Below are positions 46,415 through 54,560 of a stretch of DNA of 64,000 nucleotides, piece after piece. Where the stretch lies: assembly GCF_965284335.1 (NCBI RefSeq), contig NZ_OZ260076.1, one strand, 5' to 3'. The stretch comes from Tabrizicola_A sp965284335. Lineage in GTDB: Bacteria; Pseudomonadota; Alphaproteobacteria; Rhodobacterales; Rhodobacteraceae. Numbering within the stretch: the first letter of the stretch is position 1; every line of letters starts with the position of its first letter. The position numbers and the translations under genes were made by a program. Below the pieces are notes generated by a model. It saw only the letters and a program-made list of their open reading frames with translations. It did no database searches and had not been told where the DNA came from.

Positions 46415-46931
46415 TTTGCAATCAAGGTTGTGGTGAAAACGCTTGCCGGAAGATGTGGGCCTATGATTTTGAGCCTCGCCTTCAGAGCGGTTTAGGTAGG
46501 ACAGGCGACACCAATCGCAGAAAACTTGAGGCCGGTGGAGCGACCGAATTGATGGAACCGATCAATCTAAAGGTTGTTGTTGGCGAGACGTTGTCGCAAA
46601 CATCAGCTGTGATCGCGCCCACGGTGGATAGGAAGACGGGCAGAAATTGTGATTTGGCTCGCTTTGTCGCATTGAGCGCTGTTGAAAAGAAAGCCACACT
46701 GCGCCCCTAGAGGTGAGTTGAGACTTTGGCTTCGCCTTCCCAAAGAATCCCACCCCACCCCCCTTGCCACCCCCACCCCCCTCTGCTAATCCCGCGCCAC
46801 ACCAAAGGCCCCGGATTCGTCCGGGGCTCTTGGTTTGTTCGTTCCTACGATTCGGAACGGGCTTCAATCGGGGACCTTCGGGGCCCTTAACCCGGGTCGT
46901 AAGGCCCGATAGCTAACGGAAGACAGAGAAC
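46415..46931. other. 517-base region between parD promoter and rplB
   Basis: No supported gene: an open frame on the plus strand here (to about 46710) lacks a ribosome site and matches nothing recognised. The 46430-46720 part is less G/C-rich than its surroundings, and a C-rich tract with repeated CCACCCC follows at 46750-46790. A hairpin (GCCCCGG, ATTCGT, CCGGGGC near 46809-46828) lies in the leader before rplB, which probably needs its own promoter in this gap. Confidence 0.5.
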
Positions 46932-47771
46932 ATGGCACTCAAGTCGTATAAGCCGACGACGCCAGGCCAGCGCGGGCTGGTTCTGATCGACCGTTCGGAG
47001 CTGTGGAAAGGCCGTCCGGTCAAAGCCCTTACTGAGGGTTTGACCAAGACAGGTGGCCGGAACAACACCGGGCGGGTCACGATGTGGCACAAGGGCGGGG
47101 GCGCAAAGCGTCTGTACCGCGTTGTGGACTTCAAACGCACCAAATTTGACATGGCAGCCGTGGTTGAGCGGATCGAATACGATCCCAACCGCACCGCCTT
47201 TATCGCGCTTGTCCGTTACACGGACGGCGAACTGGCCTATATCCTTGCTCCGCAGCGTCTGGCTGTTGGCGACAGCGTCATCGCTGGTGCCAAGGTTGAC
47301 GTGAAGCCGGGCAATGCCATGCCCTTCTCGGGCATGCCGATCGGGTCGATCGTCCACAACGTCGAGCTGAAGCCCGGCAAGGGCGGCCAATTGGCCCGCG
47401 CTGCTGGCACCTACGCTCAGTTCGTGGGTCGTGACGGTTCCTACGCTCAGATCCGCCTCTCGTCGGGCGAGTTGCGCATGGTGCGTCAGGAATGCATGGC
47501 CACCATCGGTGCCGTGTCGAACCCCGACAACTCGAACCAGAACTTTGGTAAAGCTGGCCGTATGCGTCACAAGGGCGTTCGCCCGACCGTTCGCGGCGTT
47601 GCCATGAACCCGATCGATCACCCGCATGGTGGTGGTGAAGGCCGGACCTCGGGTGGTCGTCACCCGGTTACCCCGTGGGGTAAAGGGACCAAGGGTAACA
47701 AGACCCGCAAGCCGAAGTCGTCGGACAGCCTGATTGTCCGGTCGCGTCACGCCAAGAAGAAAGGGCGCTAA
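46932..47771 (+). CDS. rplB: 50S ribosomal protein L2
   Basis: Primary rRNA binder at the peptidyl-transferase centre, 279 residues, beginning MALKSYKPTTPGQRGLV. Signatures are VRPTVRGVAMNPIDHPHGGGEGRTSGG, which carries the essential His, and VTPWGKGTKGNKTRKPKSSD. First gene of the second half of the S10 operon, after the parDE insertion. Confidence 0.98.
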   Translation: MALKSYKPTTPGQRGLVLIDRSELWKGRPVKALTEGLTKTGGRNNTGRVTMWHKGGGAKRLYRVVDFKRTKFDMAAVVERIEYDPNRTAFIALVRYTDGELAYILAPQRLAVGDSVIAGAKVDVKPGNAMPFSGMPIGSIVHNVELKPGKGGQLARAAGTYAQFVGRDGSYAQIRLSSGELRMVRQECMATIGAVSNPDNSNQNFGKAGRMRHKGVRPTVRGVAMNPIDHPHGGGEGRTSGGRHPVTPWGKGTKGNKTRKPKSSDSLIVRSRHAKKKGR

Positions 47772-47774
47772 TCC

Positions 47775-48053
47775 ATGGCACGTTCCATCTGGAAAGGCCC
47801 GTTCGTCGACGGCTATGTCTTGAAAAAGGCAGAGAACGCCAAGGCCTCGGGCAAGAACGAAGTGATCAAGATCTGGTCGCGTCGCTCCACCATCCTGCCG
47901 CAGTTCGTGGGCCTGACCTTTGCCGTCTATAACGGCAAAAAGCACGTCCCTGTTGCGGTGACCGAAGAAATGATCGGCCAAAAGTTCGGTGAATATTCGC
48001 CGACGCGGACCTATTACGGTCACGCTGCCGATAAAAAAGCCAAGAGGAAGTAA
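47775..48053 (+). CDS. rpsS: 30S ribosomal protein S19
   Basis: Small-subunit head protein of 92 residues, with MARSIWKGPFVDGYVLKKAE and the family signature AVYNGKKHVPVAVTEEMIGQKFGEYSPTR. It begins 3 bases after the rplB stop. Confidence 0.98.
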   Translation: MARSIWKGPFVDGYVLKKAENAKASGKNEVIKIWSRRSTILPQFVGLTFAVYNGKKHVPVAVTEEMIGQKFGEYSPTRTYYGHAADKKAKRK

Positions 48054-48056
48054 GCC

Positions 48057-48437
48057 ATGGGTCAGGAAAAGAATCCGCGCCGCTTGGCGGACAACGAAGC
48101 GCAGGCGATTGCCCGCATGCTTCGCACCTCGCCGCAGAAACTGAACCTTGTCGCCGGTCTGATCCGCGGCAAGAAGGTGGAAAAGGCGCTTGCCGATCTG
48201 ACCTTCTCCAAGCGCCGCATCGCCGGTGACGTGAAGAAGTGCCTGCAGTCGGCCATCGCCAATGCGGAAAACAACCACAATCTCGACGTTGACAGCCTTG
48301 TTGTCGCCGAAGCTTGGGTCGGTAAAAACCTGGTCATGAAGCGCGGTCGTCCGCGTGCCCGTGGCCGTTTCGGCAAGATCATGAAACCGTTCAGCGAGAT
48401 CACCATCAAGCTGCGTCAAGTCGGGGAGTCTGCATAA
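48057..48437 (+). CDS. rplV: 50S ribosomal protein L22
   Basis: Tunnel-lining protein of 126 residues. Its beta-hairpin loop is in KRGRPRARGRFGKIMKPFSEITI. The stop TAA shares its last base with the rpsC ATG (TAATG). Confidence 0.97.
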   Translation: MGQEKNPRRLADNEAQAIARMLRTSPQKLNLVAGLIRGKKVEKALADLTFSKRRIAGDVKKCLQSAIANAENNHNLDVDSLVVAEAWVGKNLVMKRGRPRARGRFGKIMKPFSEITIKLRQVGESA

Positions 48438-49153
48438 TGGGTCAGAAGGTAAACCCCATCGGGATGCGCCTCCAGGTCAACCGCACCTGGGACAGCCGCT
48501 GGTTCGCTGAATCGAAAGATTACGGCAACCTGCTGCTCGAAGACCTCAAGATGCGCGAATTCGTGCATGAAGAGTGCAAGGCCGCAGGCGTCAGCCGCGT
48601 GATCATCGAACGTCCGCACAAAAAGTGCCGTGTGACCATTCACACCGCACGTCCGGGCGTGATCATCGGCAAAAAAGGTGCTGACATTGAGACCCTTCGC
48701 AAGAAGCTCAATGCCTTCACCAAGTCGGAACTGCACCTGAACATCGTCGAAGTGCGCAAGCCGGAACTGGACGCTCAGCTTGTGGCTGAATCGATCGCCC
48801 AGCAGATGGAACGCCGCGTGTCCTTCCGTCGCGCCATGAAGCGTGGCGTGCAGAACGCGATGCGTATGGGTGCCCTTGGCATCCGTGTGAACGTGGCTGG
48901 CCGTCTGGGCGGCGCCGAAATCGCACGGACCGAATGGTATCGTGAAGGCCGCGTGCCTTTGCACACCCTGCGCGCCGACATCGACTATGCGCTGTCCGAA
49001 GCCATGACGCCCTATGGCATCATTGGTGTAAAGGTCTGGATCTTCAAAGGCGAAATCCTTGAGCATGATCCGCAGGCCCATGACCGTCGCCTTGCCGAAG
49101 CTGCTGATGGCCCCGCTCCGCGTGGTCCTCGCCGCGACCGCGAACGCGCGTAA
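48437..49153 (+). CDS. rpsC: 30S ribosomal protein S3
   Basis: mRNA-entry-site protein of 238 residues, with MGQKVNPIGMRLQVNRTWDSRWFA, the KH domain GVIIGKKGADIETLRKKL and the C-terminal RTEWYREGRVPLHTLRADIDYAL. An Ala/Pro/Arg tail ends the protein. Confidence 0.98.
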   Translation: MGQKVNPIGMRLQVNRTWDSRWFAESKDYGNLLLEDLKMREFVHEECKAAGVSRVIIERPHKKCRVTIHTARPGVIIGKKGADIETLRKKLNAFTKSELHLNIVEVRKPELDAQLVAESIAQQMERRVSFRRAMKRGVQNAMRMGALGIRVNVAGRLGGAEIARTEWYREGRVPLHTLRADIDYALSEAMTPYGIIGVKVWIFKGEILEHDPQAHDRRLAEAADGPAPRGPRRDRERA

Positions 49154-49165
49154 GGAGGGAAAGTT

Positions 49166-49579
49166 ATGCTGCAACCAAAGCGTACAAAATTCCGCAAGGC
49201 CTTTAAGGGCCGGATCCATGGCGAAGCCAAGGGCGGTTTCCTTCTGAACTTCGGTTCGTTTGCCCTCAAGGCGACCGAGCCGGAGCGTGTGTCGGCCCGT
49301 CAGATCGAAGCGGCCCGCCGCGCGATCACCCGCCACATGAAGCGTCAGGGCCGTGTTTGGATCCGTATTTTCCCGGATCTGCCGGTTTCCGCCAAACCCA
49401 TCGAAGTTCGTATGGGTAAAGGTAAGGGTTCCACCGACCGTTGGGTGTCCAAGGTCAAGCCGGGCCGTATCATGTTCGAAGTGGACGGCGTTGCCGAATC
49501 CATCGCGCGTGAAGCCCTGCGTCTGGGCGCGATGAAGCTGCCGGTCACCACCCGCATCGTGGCCAAGGAAGACTGGTAA
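49166..49579 (+). CDS. rplP: 50S ribosomal protein L16
   Basis: Large-subunit protein near the A site with 137 residues, MLQPKRTKFRKAFKGRIHGEAKGG; GKGKGSTDRWVSKVKPGRIMFE is diagnostic. It is the last ribosomal gene here: a palindrome and terminator follow and rpmC, usually next, is not in the window. Confidence 0.98.
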   Translation: MLQPKRTKFRKAFKGRIHGEAKGGFLLNFGSFALKATEPERVSARQIEAARRAITRHMKRQGRVWIRIFPDLPVSAKPIEVRMGKGKGSTDRWVSKVKPGRIMFEVDGVAESIAREALRLGAMKLPVTTRIVAKEDW

Positions 49580-49612
49580 GGATTTGCCGCAAGGCAAACC
49601 CATGCGGTGAAA

Positions 49613-49633
49613 CGAATTTTCGACGAAAATTCG
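49613..49633. repeat. Palindrome CGAATTTTCG / CGAAAATTCG after rplP
   Basis: Perfect 10-bp arms around a single A. It shares the GAATTTTC/GAAAATTC core with the palindrome after fusA (40430-40456). Both lie just downstream of highly expressed translation genes. Confidence 0.65.
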
Positions 49634-49658
49634 CGGGCCGTCACCCGGTTAAGAACAA

Positions 49659-49692
49659 GAAAAACCCCCGGTGGAAACACCGGGTGTTTTTC
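49659..49692 (+). terminator. Intrinsic terminator after rplP
   Basis: AAAAACCCCCGGTG / CACCGGGTGTTTTT stem with a GAAA loop and T-run. It ends the ribosomal message before the convergent DMT transporter. Confidence 0.9.
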
Positions 49693-49712
49693 ATTTCAAC
49701 ATTGGTGGCACG

Positions 49713-50648
49713 TCACCCCTGCGGCGTCATCGCCTTGCGGCCCTTGGCACGCTCCAGCCCCAGCCTGCGCTCGCGCCAGATGATCAGGATCCCCGCCACA
49801 ATCACAATTGTCGCGCCCAAAAGCATCGTCCACGTCGGCACCTCGGCAAAGACGAAATAGCCGATCAACAGTGCAAAGAGGATCGAGGCATAGTCAAAGG
49901 GCGCCACCAGCGAGGCATCCGCCTCGCGGTAGCTGGAGGTGAGCAAAATCTGCCCCACCCCGCCCAGAAAACCGGCCCCGACCAGCGTTGCGGCCTCGGT
50001 TGCCGTGGGGATCACCCAGCCAAAGGGCAGCGTGGCCAGCGACAGGATCGTCGCTGTCAGCGAAAACCAGAACACGATGGCGGATGTGTTTTCCGTCATC
50101 ACCAGCTTGCGCACAAAGACCTGCGCCAGCGCGGCAAAGACCGCGCCCCCCAGAACCAGCATCGCGCCAAAGGCCTCGCGATGGCCGCTGGCCTCGCCCG
50201 ATAGAATGGTCAGGCGCGGCGACAGCACGATCAAGACCCCCGTCAGCCCCATCGCCACCATGGCCAGCCGAAAGGCCCGCACATCCTCGCCCAGAAACAT
50301 CGCGGCAAAGACCACCACCAACAGGGGCGCGGCATAGCCGATCGCCGTCACCTCCGGCAGCGGCAGATAGGCCAGCCCCGCAAAGCCCAATCCCATGGCC
50401 AGCGTCCCCATCAACCCGCGCCAGACATGGCCAATCGGATTTTTCGCGGTGAAGCCCGTGCGCAACTCATGCCGCCACGCCAGCCAGACCACGATCACCG
50501 GAATGGCAAAGGCCGAGCGGAAGAACACCGCCTGCCCCGCGGGCACATGCTGGGCCGTGGTCTTGATCATCGCCGACATCACGATGAACACCAGAACCGA
50601 GCCGAGTTTCAGGGCAATGCCGCGCAGGGGTCGCATTGGGGCTTCCAT
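49713..50648 (-). CDS. EamA/DMT-superfamily transporter
   Basis: 311-residue exporter with ten predicted membrane helices. First EamA repeat LKLGSVLVFIVMSAMIKTT to MFLGEDVRAFRLAMVAMG; second from AFGAMLVLGGAVFAALAQVFV to GYFVFAEVPTWTMLLGATIVI. Start taken at MEAPMRPLRG (ATG 50646-50648); the ATG four codons later has a better-spaced GGAAG and is possible. The C-terminus is basic. Divergent from ade (90 bases), so export of a purine or related metabolite is imaginable but not shown. Confidence 0.82.
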   Translation of the reverse strand: MEAPMRPLRGIALKLGSVLVFIVMSAMIKTTAQHVPAGQAVFFRSAFAIPVIVVWLAWRHELRTGFTAKNPIGHVWRGLMGTLAMGLGFAGLAYLPLPEVTAIGYAAPLLVVVFAAMFLGEDVRAFRLAMVAMGLTGVLIVLSPRLTILSGEASGHREAFGAMLVLGGAVFAALAQVFVRKLVMTENTSAIVFWFSLTATILSLATLPFGWVIPTATEAATLVGAGFLGGVGQILLTSSYREADASLVAPFDYASILFALLIGYFVFAEVPTWTMLLGATIVIVAGILIIWRERRLGLERAKGRKAMTPQG

Positions 50649-50738
50649 AGCCCCAGATGTTCCACCCTTCGCCCGGCGCTGCAAGAGGCTTGCGGCCAGC
50701 CGGGCCATGATGTTCCCTGAACCCAAAGGAGACCCGCC

Positions 50739-52451
50739 ATGACCCTGCACCCGCCCAAAGCCGCCCTTGCCGACCGGATTGATCAGGGCAGGGGCCTCAT
50801 GCCTGCCGATCTGGTGCTGAAGGGGGGCCGCGTGTTTGATCTTATCACCGGCGATCTCGTTGAAACCGACGTGGCGATCTGCGGCGATACCATCGTGGGG
50901 GTGTTTGGCCAGTATCAGGGTCGTCGTGAGGTGGACGTGGCAGGAAAGGTTCTGGTGCCGGGCTTCATCGACACCCATCTGCACATCGAAAGCAGCCTCG
51001 TCACCCCCTTTGAATTCGACCGCTGCGTCACGCCCCGTGGGGTGACGACGGCCATCTGCGACCCGCATGAAATTGCCAATGTTTGCGGTCTGGCAGGCAT
51101 CCACTATTTCCTTGAGGCCAGCGCGCTTACGCTGATGGACATCCGGGTGCAGCTGTCGTCCTGCGTGCCCTCCACCCATATGGAGACCACCGGCGCGCGG
51201 CTCATGGCTGCCGATCTGGTGCCGCTCATGGACCATCCCCGGGTGATCGGTCTGGCGGAGTTCATGAACTACCCCGGTGTTCTGCACAAAGACCCCGGCT
51301 GCATGGACAAGCTTCAGGCCTTTCAGACCCGCCACATCGACGGCCACGCGCCGCTTTTGCGTGGGCATGACCTGAACGGCTATATCGCCGCCGGTATCCG
51401 CACCGAGCATGAGGCAACCACCCATGACGAGGGGTTGGAAAAGCTGCGCAAGGGCATGCGCGTGCTGATCCGCGAGGGGTCGGTGTCGAAAGACCTGCAC
51501 GCGCTCGTGGGCCTCTTGACCGAACGGCACGCCCCTTACCTGTGCCTCTGCACCGATGACCGCAACCCATTGGACATTGCCGAACACGGCCATCTCGACT
51601 GGATCATCCGCACCGCCATCGCCCTTGGCGCGCCGCCCCTTGCCGTCTACCGCGCCGCCAGCCTTTCGGCGGCCGAGGCTTTCGGTCTCAAAGACCGCGG
51701 CCTGATCGCTCCGGGCAAACGCGCCGATATCGCGGTGATCGACAGCCTTGCAGGCTGTCATGTATCACAGGTTTTCGCAGGTGGGATCGAGGTGACCAAG
51801 GCCGCCTTTGACGCCCGGCCCACAATCCCGCCCGTGGCCCGCCACTCGGTCAAGGCACCCAAACTCGCCCCGCAGGACTTCCGCGCAGGCGGCAACCGGG
51901 CCGAAACCCCGGTGATCGGCATCCTGCCGGGCAAGATCATCACGCCCCATCTCACCTTCGACATCGCGCCCGAGGATGGCGACAAGAAGCCCGACCTTGC
52001 CCGCGACCTGATCCGCATCGCGGTGATCGAACGCCACGGGGTGAACGGCAACCGCGCCACCGGCTTTGTGCAGGGTTTCGGCCTTCAGCGCGGGGCCATC
52101 GCCTCCACCGTCTGCCATGACCATCACAACATCGCCGTTGTGGGGGTGGATTACGCCGACATGGCGCTCGCCGCCAATCGGTTGGGCGAGATCGAGGGCG
52201 GTTTCGTGGTGGCCCAAGGCGGCAAGATCCTTGCCGAACTCGCCCTGCCGGTGGCGGGGTTGATGAGCCTGAAACCCTTTGAGGCGGTGCATCAGGATCT
52301 GATCGCCCTGCGCGCCGCGGCAAAAAGCCTTGGCGTGGTGCTGGAAGAACCCTTCCTGCAACTGGCCTTCCTTGCCCTGCCGGTGATCCCGCACCTCAAG
52401 ATCACTGATCACGGCATGGTCGATGTCGACCGCTTTGAGGTGATGCCCTAG
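50739..52451 (+). CDS. ade: Adenine deaminase
   Basis: Amidohydrolase converting adenine to hypoxanthine and ammonia (purine salvage and nitrogen supply). The 570 residues contain the metal-binding GFIDTHLHIESSLVTPFEFDR motif (about 80-100), CDPHEIANVCG, CTDDRNPLDIAEHGHLD, and the C-terminal domain with GFGLQRGAIASTVCHDHHNIAVVG. AAAGGAGA precedes the ATG. Length is typical of bacterial Ade. It is convergent with the second DMT transporter (stops overlap by 4 bases). Confidence 0.92.
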   Translation: MTLHPPKAALADRIDQGRGLMPADLVLKGGRVFDLITGDLVETDVAICGDTIVGVFGQYQGRREVDVAGKVLVPGFIDTHLHIESSLVTPFEFDRCVTPRGVTTAICDPHEIANVCGLAGIHYFLEASALTLMDIRVQLSSCVPSTHMETTGARLMAADLVPLMDHPRVIGLAEFMNYPGVLHKDPGCMDKLQAFQTRHIDGHAPLLRGHDLNGYIAAGIRTEHEATTHDEGLEKLRKGMRVLIREGSVSKDLHALVGLLTERHAPYLCLCTDDRNPLDIAEHGHLDWIIRTAIALGAPPLAVYRAASLSAAEAFGLKDRGLIAPGKRADIAVIDSLAGCHVSQVFAGGIEVTKAAFDARPTIPPVARHSVKAPKLAPQDFRAGGNRAETPVIGILPGKIITPHLTFDIAPEDGDKKPDLARDLIRIAVIERHGVNGNRATGFVQGFGLQRGAIASTVCHDHHNIAVVGVDYADMALAANRLGEIEGGFVVAQGGKILAELALPVAGLMSLKPFEAVHQDLIALRAAAKSLGVVLEEPFLQLAFLALPVIPHLKITDHGMVDVDRFEVMP

Positions 52452-53368
52452 GGCGCGCGCCCCCCATCCTCGCGGATCGTCAGCACCAACAGCCCACCCG
52501 CCGCAATCAGCGCCATTCCGGCCCATGTCCACAGGTCGGGCACTTCGCTAAAGAACACATAGCCCCAGAACACCACAAAGATCATGTAGCAGTAATCAAA
52601 GGTCGCAATCACCTCGGGGCGGGGCGATTGATAGGCCCGCGCCAGACCAATGGCGATGCCGATGATCAACACACAGAGCGCCCCGATCAGCGCCCAATCG
52701 CTGCCCGCCATGCTGTGCCACGGGCCAAAGATGAACCCTGCCCAATCGGGTGCTGCGACCACCCCGCGAACCGCGCCAATCGCCAGACCGAAGATCAGGC
52801 ACAGGATGTTCAGCCACAGCGCAAGGATCAGCGCCGGCGTCTCGGCACATCTGGCCCGCGTCATCACGGCGGCGATGGCGTAGAATAGCGCCGCCGCGAT
52901 GGGCATCAGGATCAGGGGCGTAAACCCGGCCGCAAATGGCCGCACAATCGCCAAGAGCCCGGCAAAGCCGATGGCGGTGGCCAGCCAATGCGCGGGCGTG
53001 ATGCGCTGGCCCAAGACCAGCGCCGACAATCCCACAATGAAGAAGGGTGCGGTGTAAAAGGCCGCCCCCGCCAGCGCCATGTCGATCAGCGGCAAGACCG
53101 CGTAAAGGCACAGATACTGCACCACCAGTGCGGCGCTCCGCGCCGCGATCCACGCCGTGCCGGGCGGAAAGACTCGCCCCCGCGTGGCCACCAGCAGGAT
53201 CGGCACCACGATCACCGAGCGCAAGACCCAGATCTGCCACAGCGTCATGCCCGAACTTGACAGCTTGATGATCGCATCGGTCAGCGCCATCGCAAAGACC
53301 GTGACGATGATGGTCCCCACCCCCTGAGGCAGGCCAAGGCGCAAAGGGGCTGCGGCGCGAAGTGCCAC
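52448..53368 (-). CDS. EamA/DMT-superfamily transporter
   Basis: 306 residues, ten predicted helices in two EamA repeats (FAMALTDAIIKLSSSGMTLWQIWVLRS; later ATFDYCYMIFVVFWGYVFFSEVPDLWTW). The GTG start at 53366-53368 lies 3 bases after the stop of the GNAT gene, so the two are co-transcribed. Exporter of unknown substrate. Sequence-distinct from the neighbour at 49713-50648, so not a recent duplicate. Confidence 0.82.
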   Translation of the reverse strand: MALRAAAPLRLGLPQGVGTIIVTVFAMALTDAIIKLSSSGMTLWQIWVLRSVIVVPILLVATRGRVFPPGTAWIAARSAALVVQYLCLYAVLPLIDMALAGAAFYTAPFFIVGLSALVLGQRITPAHWLATAIGFAGLLAIVRPFAAGFTPLILMPIAAALFYAIAAVMTRARCAETPALILALWLNILCLIFGLAIGAVRGVVAAPDWAGFIFGPWHSMAGSDWALIGALCVLIIGIAIGLARAYQSPRPEVIATFDYCYMIFVVFWGYVFFSEVPDLWTWAGMALIAAGGLLVLTIREDGGRAP

Positions 53369-53371
53369 GGC

Positions 53372-53947
53372 TCAGGCCAGCGTCTTGGTCATCAGGATCC
53401 ACTCAGTCGCGTCCACCCGCCAATCCCCTTTCACCACCGGGCGGCGGGCGACCTCGACATAGCCCTTGGCCGCATAAAGCCTACGGGCATCGGCATGTGT
53501 ATCGGCTGCGATCAGGCTGATGATCCTGCGCCCCGTGGACCGCGTGATCGCCTCGGCCTCGGCCAAAAGCGCGCTGCCACAGCCTTGGCCGCGAAAGCCG
53601 TCATAGGTGGCCAGCACGTTCAGATACCACGACCCGGGCGCCAGCGCCTCCAACTCCAAAAGCGGCACAAAGACCGGCGGGGTATCGGGGGCAATGGGGC
53701 TGGGCTCATCCTCAGCCGGATAACCCAAAAGACAGGCCGCCACCGCGCCCTCCACCTCGACAAGCCAAGCGTTAGAATAGGAAAAACTCCCCGTCTCGCG
53801 CGCCGCACGCTCCATGCCATAGGCGATGGGGTCGCCCTCGGGCCCAACCGATTTGCGCCAAAAATGCATCGGCAGATCATCCGCCGCCATATTGATGAAC
53901 CGCACCAGATCTGCGGCGTCGCTGGCCTTTGCCTTGCGGATCAGCAT
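53372..53947 (-). CDS. GNAT-family N-acetyltransferase
   Basis: 191 residues. Acetyl-CoA-binding motif A is visible as YLNVLATYDGFRGQGCGSALLAEAEAI (the RGQGCGSxLL pyrophosphate loop, about 120-145), with ADARRLYAAKGYVEVARRPV as motif B. Three consecutive ATG codons are available; the third (53945-53947) is chosen because AGGGG lies 7 bases upstream (MLIRKAKASDAADLVRF). The substrate cannot be predicted. Operon with the DMT exporter downstream, a combination sometimes seen for detoxification or export of acetylated amino acids (inference). Confidence 0.85.
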   Translation of the reverse strand: MLIRKAKASDAADLVRFINMAADDLPMHFWRKSVGPEGDPIAYGMERAARETGSFSYSNAWLVEVEGAVAACLLGYPAEDEPSPIAPDTPPVFVPLLELEALAPGSWYLNVLATYDGFRGQGCGSALLAEAEAITRSTGRRIISLIAADTHADARRLYAAKGYVEVARRPVVKGDWRVDATEWILMTKTLA

Positions 53948-54057
53948 CATCATTCCCCTTTGCCCTTGGCGCGACAGAAACCAAAATCTTGGCCCGCTTG
54001 CAACCACCGGCGCTGCCGCCTACCACTGTGGCAAACCTGAACCTGATGAGGACCGAC

Positions 54058-54489
54058 ATGACCGACATGGTTTTCCGCTTTCCCGCCCCCGGCCCCGAGC
54101 CGATGACCACCGATCTTGAAGGTTGGACCAAGACCATCGGCACCCCCACGATGAAAACCTGGGTGCAGCACACCTCGATTGACGGCAGCGTCATCAGCGG
54201 CACATGGGAGGCCACCCCCGGCACTTGGCACGCGGTCTATAAATTCTACGAATTCGTCCACCTGATCGAAGGCCAGATCACCATCACCCCCGACGGCGGC
54301 GCCCCTTTAACCCTGACGCCGGGCGATGGTTTTGTGGTAGAGCCGGGCTTTTCCGGCACCTGGACCATCGAAAAGCCGGTGAAAAAACACTTCTGCATCA
54401 AGCTGAAAGAAGCGCACTCCGGCGCAACCCCCGGGGGCAAGGGGCGCGCCCTGTCCCCGGGCCGCTCTCATGTGGCGAAAACCGCATAA
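54058..54489 (+). CDS. Cupin-domain protein (Cupin_3 type)
   Basis: 143-residue single-domain cupin. ATG at 54058-54060 (MTDMVFRFPAPGPEP) has GAGG 7 bases upstream; an ATG four codons earlier is possible. The fold core reads SGTWEATPGTWHAVYKFYEFVHLIEGQITIT, then LTPGDGFVVEPGFSGTWTIEKPVKKHF, resembling EutQ/Cupin_3 proteins. Metal ligands are incomplete compared with classical cupins (Tyr/Glu/His pattern). It lies 71 bases upstream of soxB on the same strand and may be the first gene of that operon. A regulatory or amine-binding role is inferred only from context. Confidence 0.72.
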   Translation: MTDMVFRFPAPGPEPMTTDLEGWTKTIGTPTMKTWVQHTSIDGSVISGTWEATPGTWHAVYKFYEFVHLIEGQITITPDGGAPLTLTPGDGFVVEPGFSGTWTIEKPVKKHFCIKLKEAHSGATPGGKGRALSPGRSHVAKTA

Positions 54490-54560
54490 CTCATGGCGAA
54501 AACAGCGCAGGCTTTCCCAGCACTTCGGCCTAGGTTCCGGGGAAAGCAGGAGGGCTGTTC

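Noticed and set aside
46366..46710. 114-codon plus-strand frame between parD and rplB
   Set aside because: No ribosome site, overlaps the parD operator and start, and the translation matches nothing recognised. It could be a decayed remnant but there is no support.
49713..51761. A 682-codon frame joining the DMT transporter to a longer N-terminal extension
   Set aside because: The extra 370 codons are antisense to ade, whose plus-strand product is unambiguous; the transporter begins at 50648.
52448..53368. Tandem duplication of DMT transporters around ade
   Set aside because: The two proteins (49713-50648 and 52448-53368) share only fold-level motifs and are too different to be recent copies.
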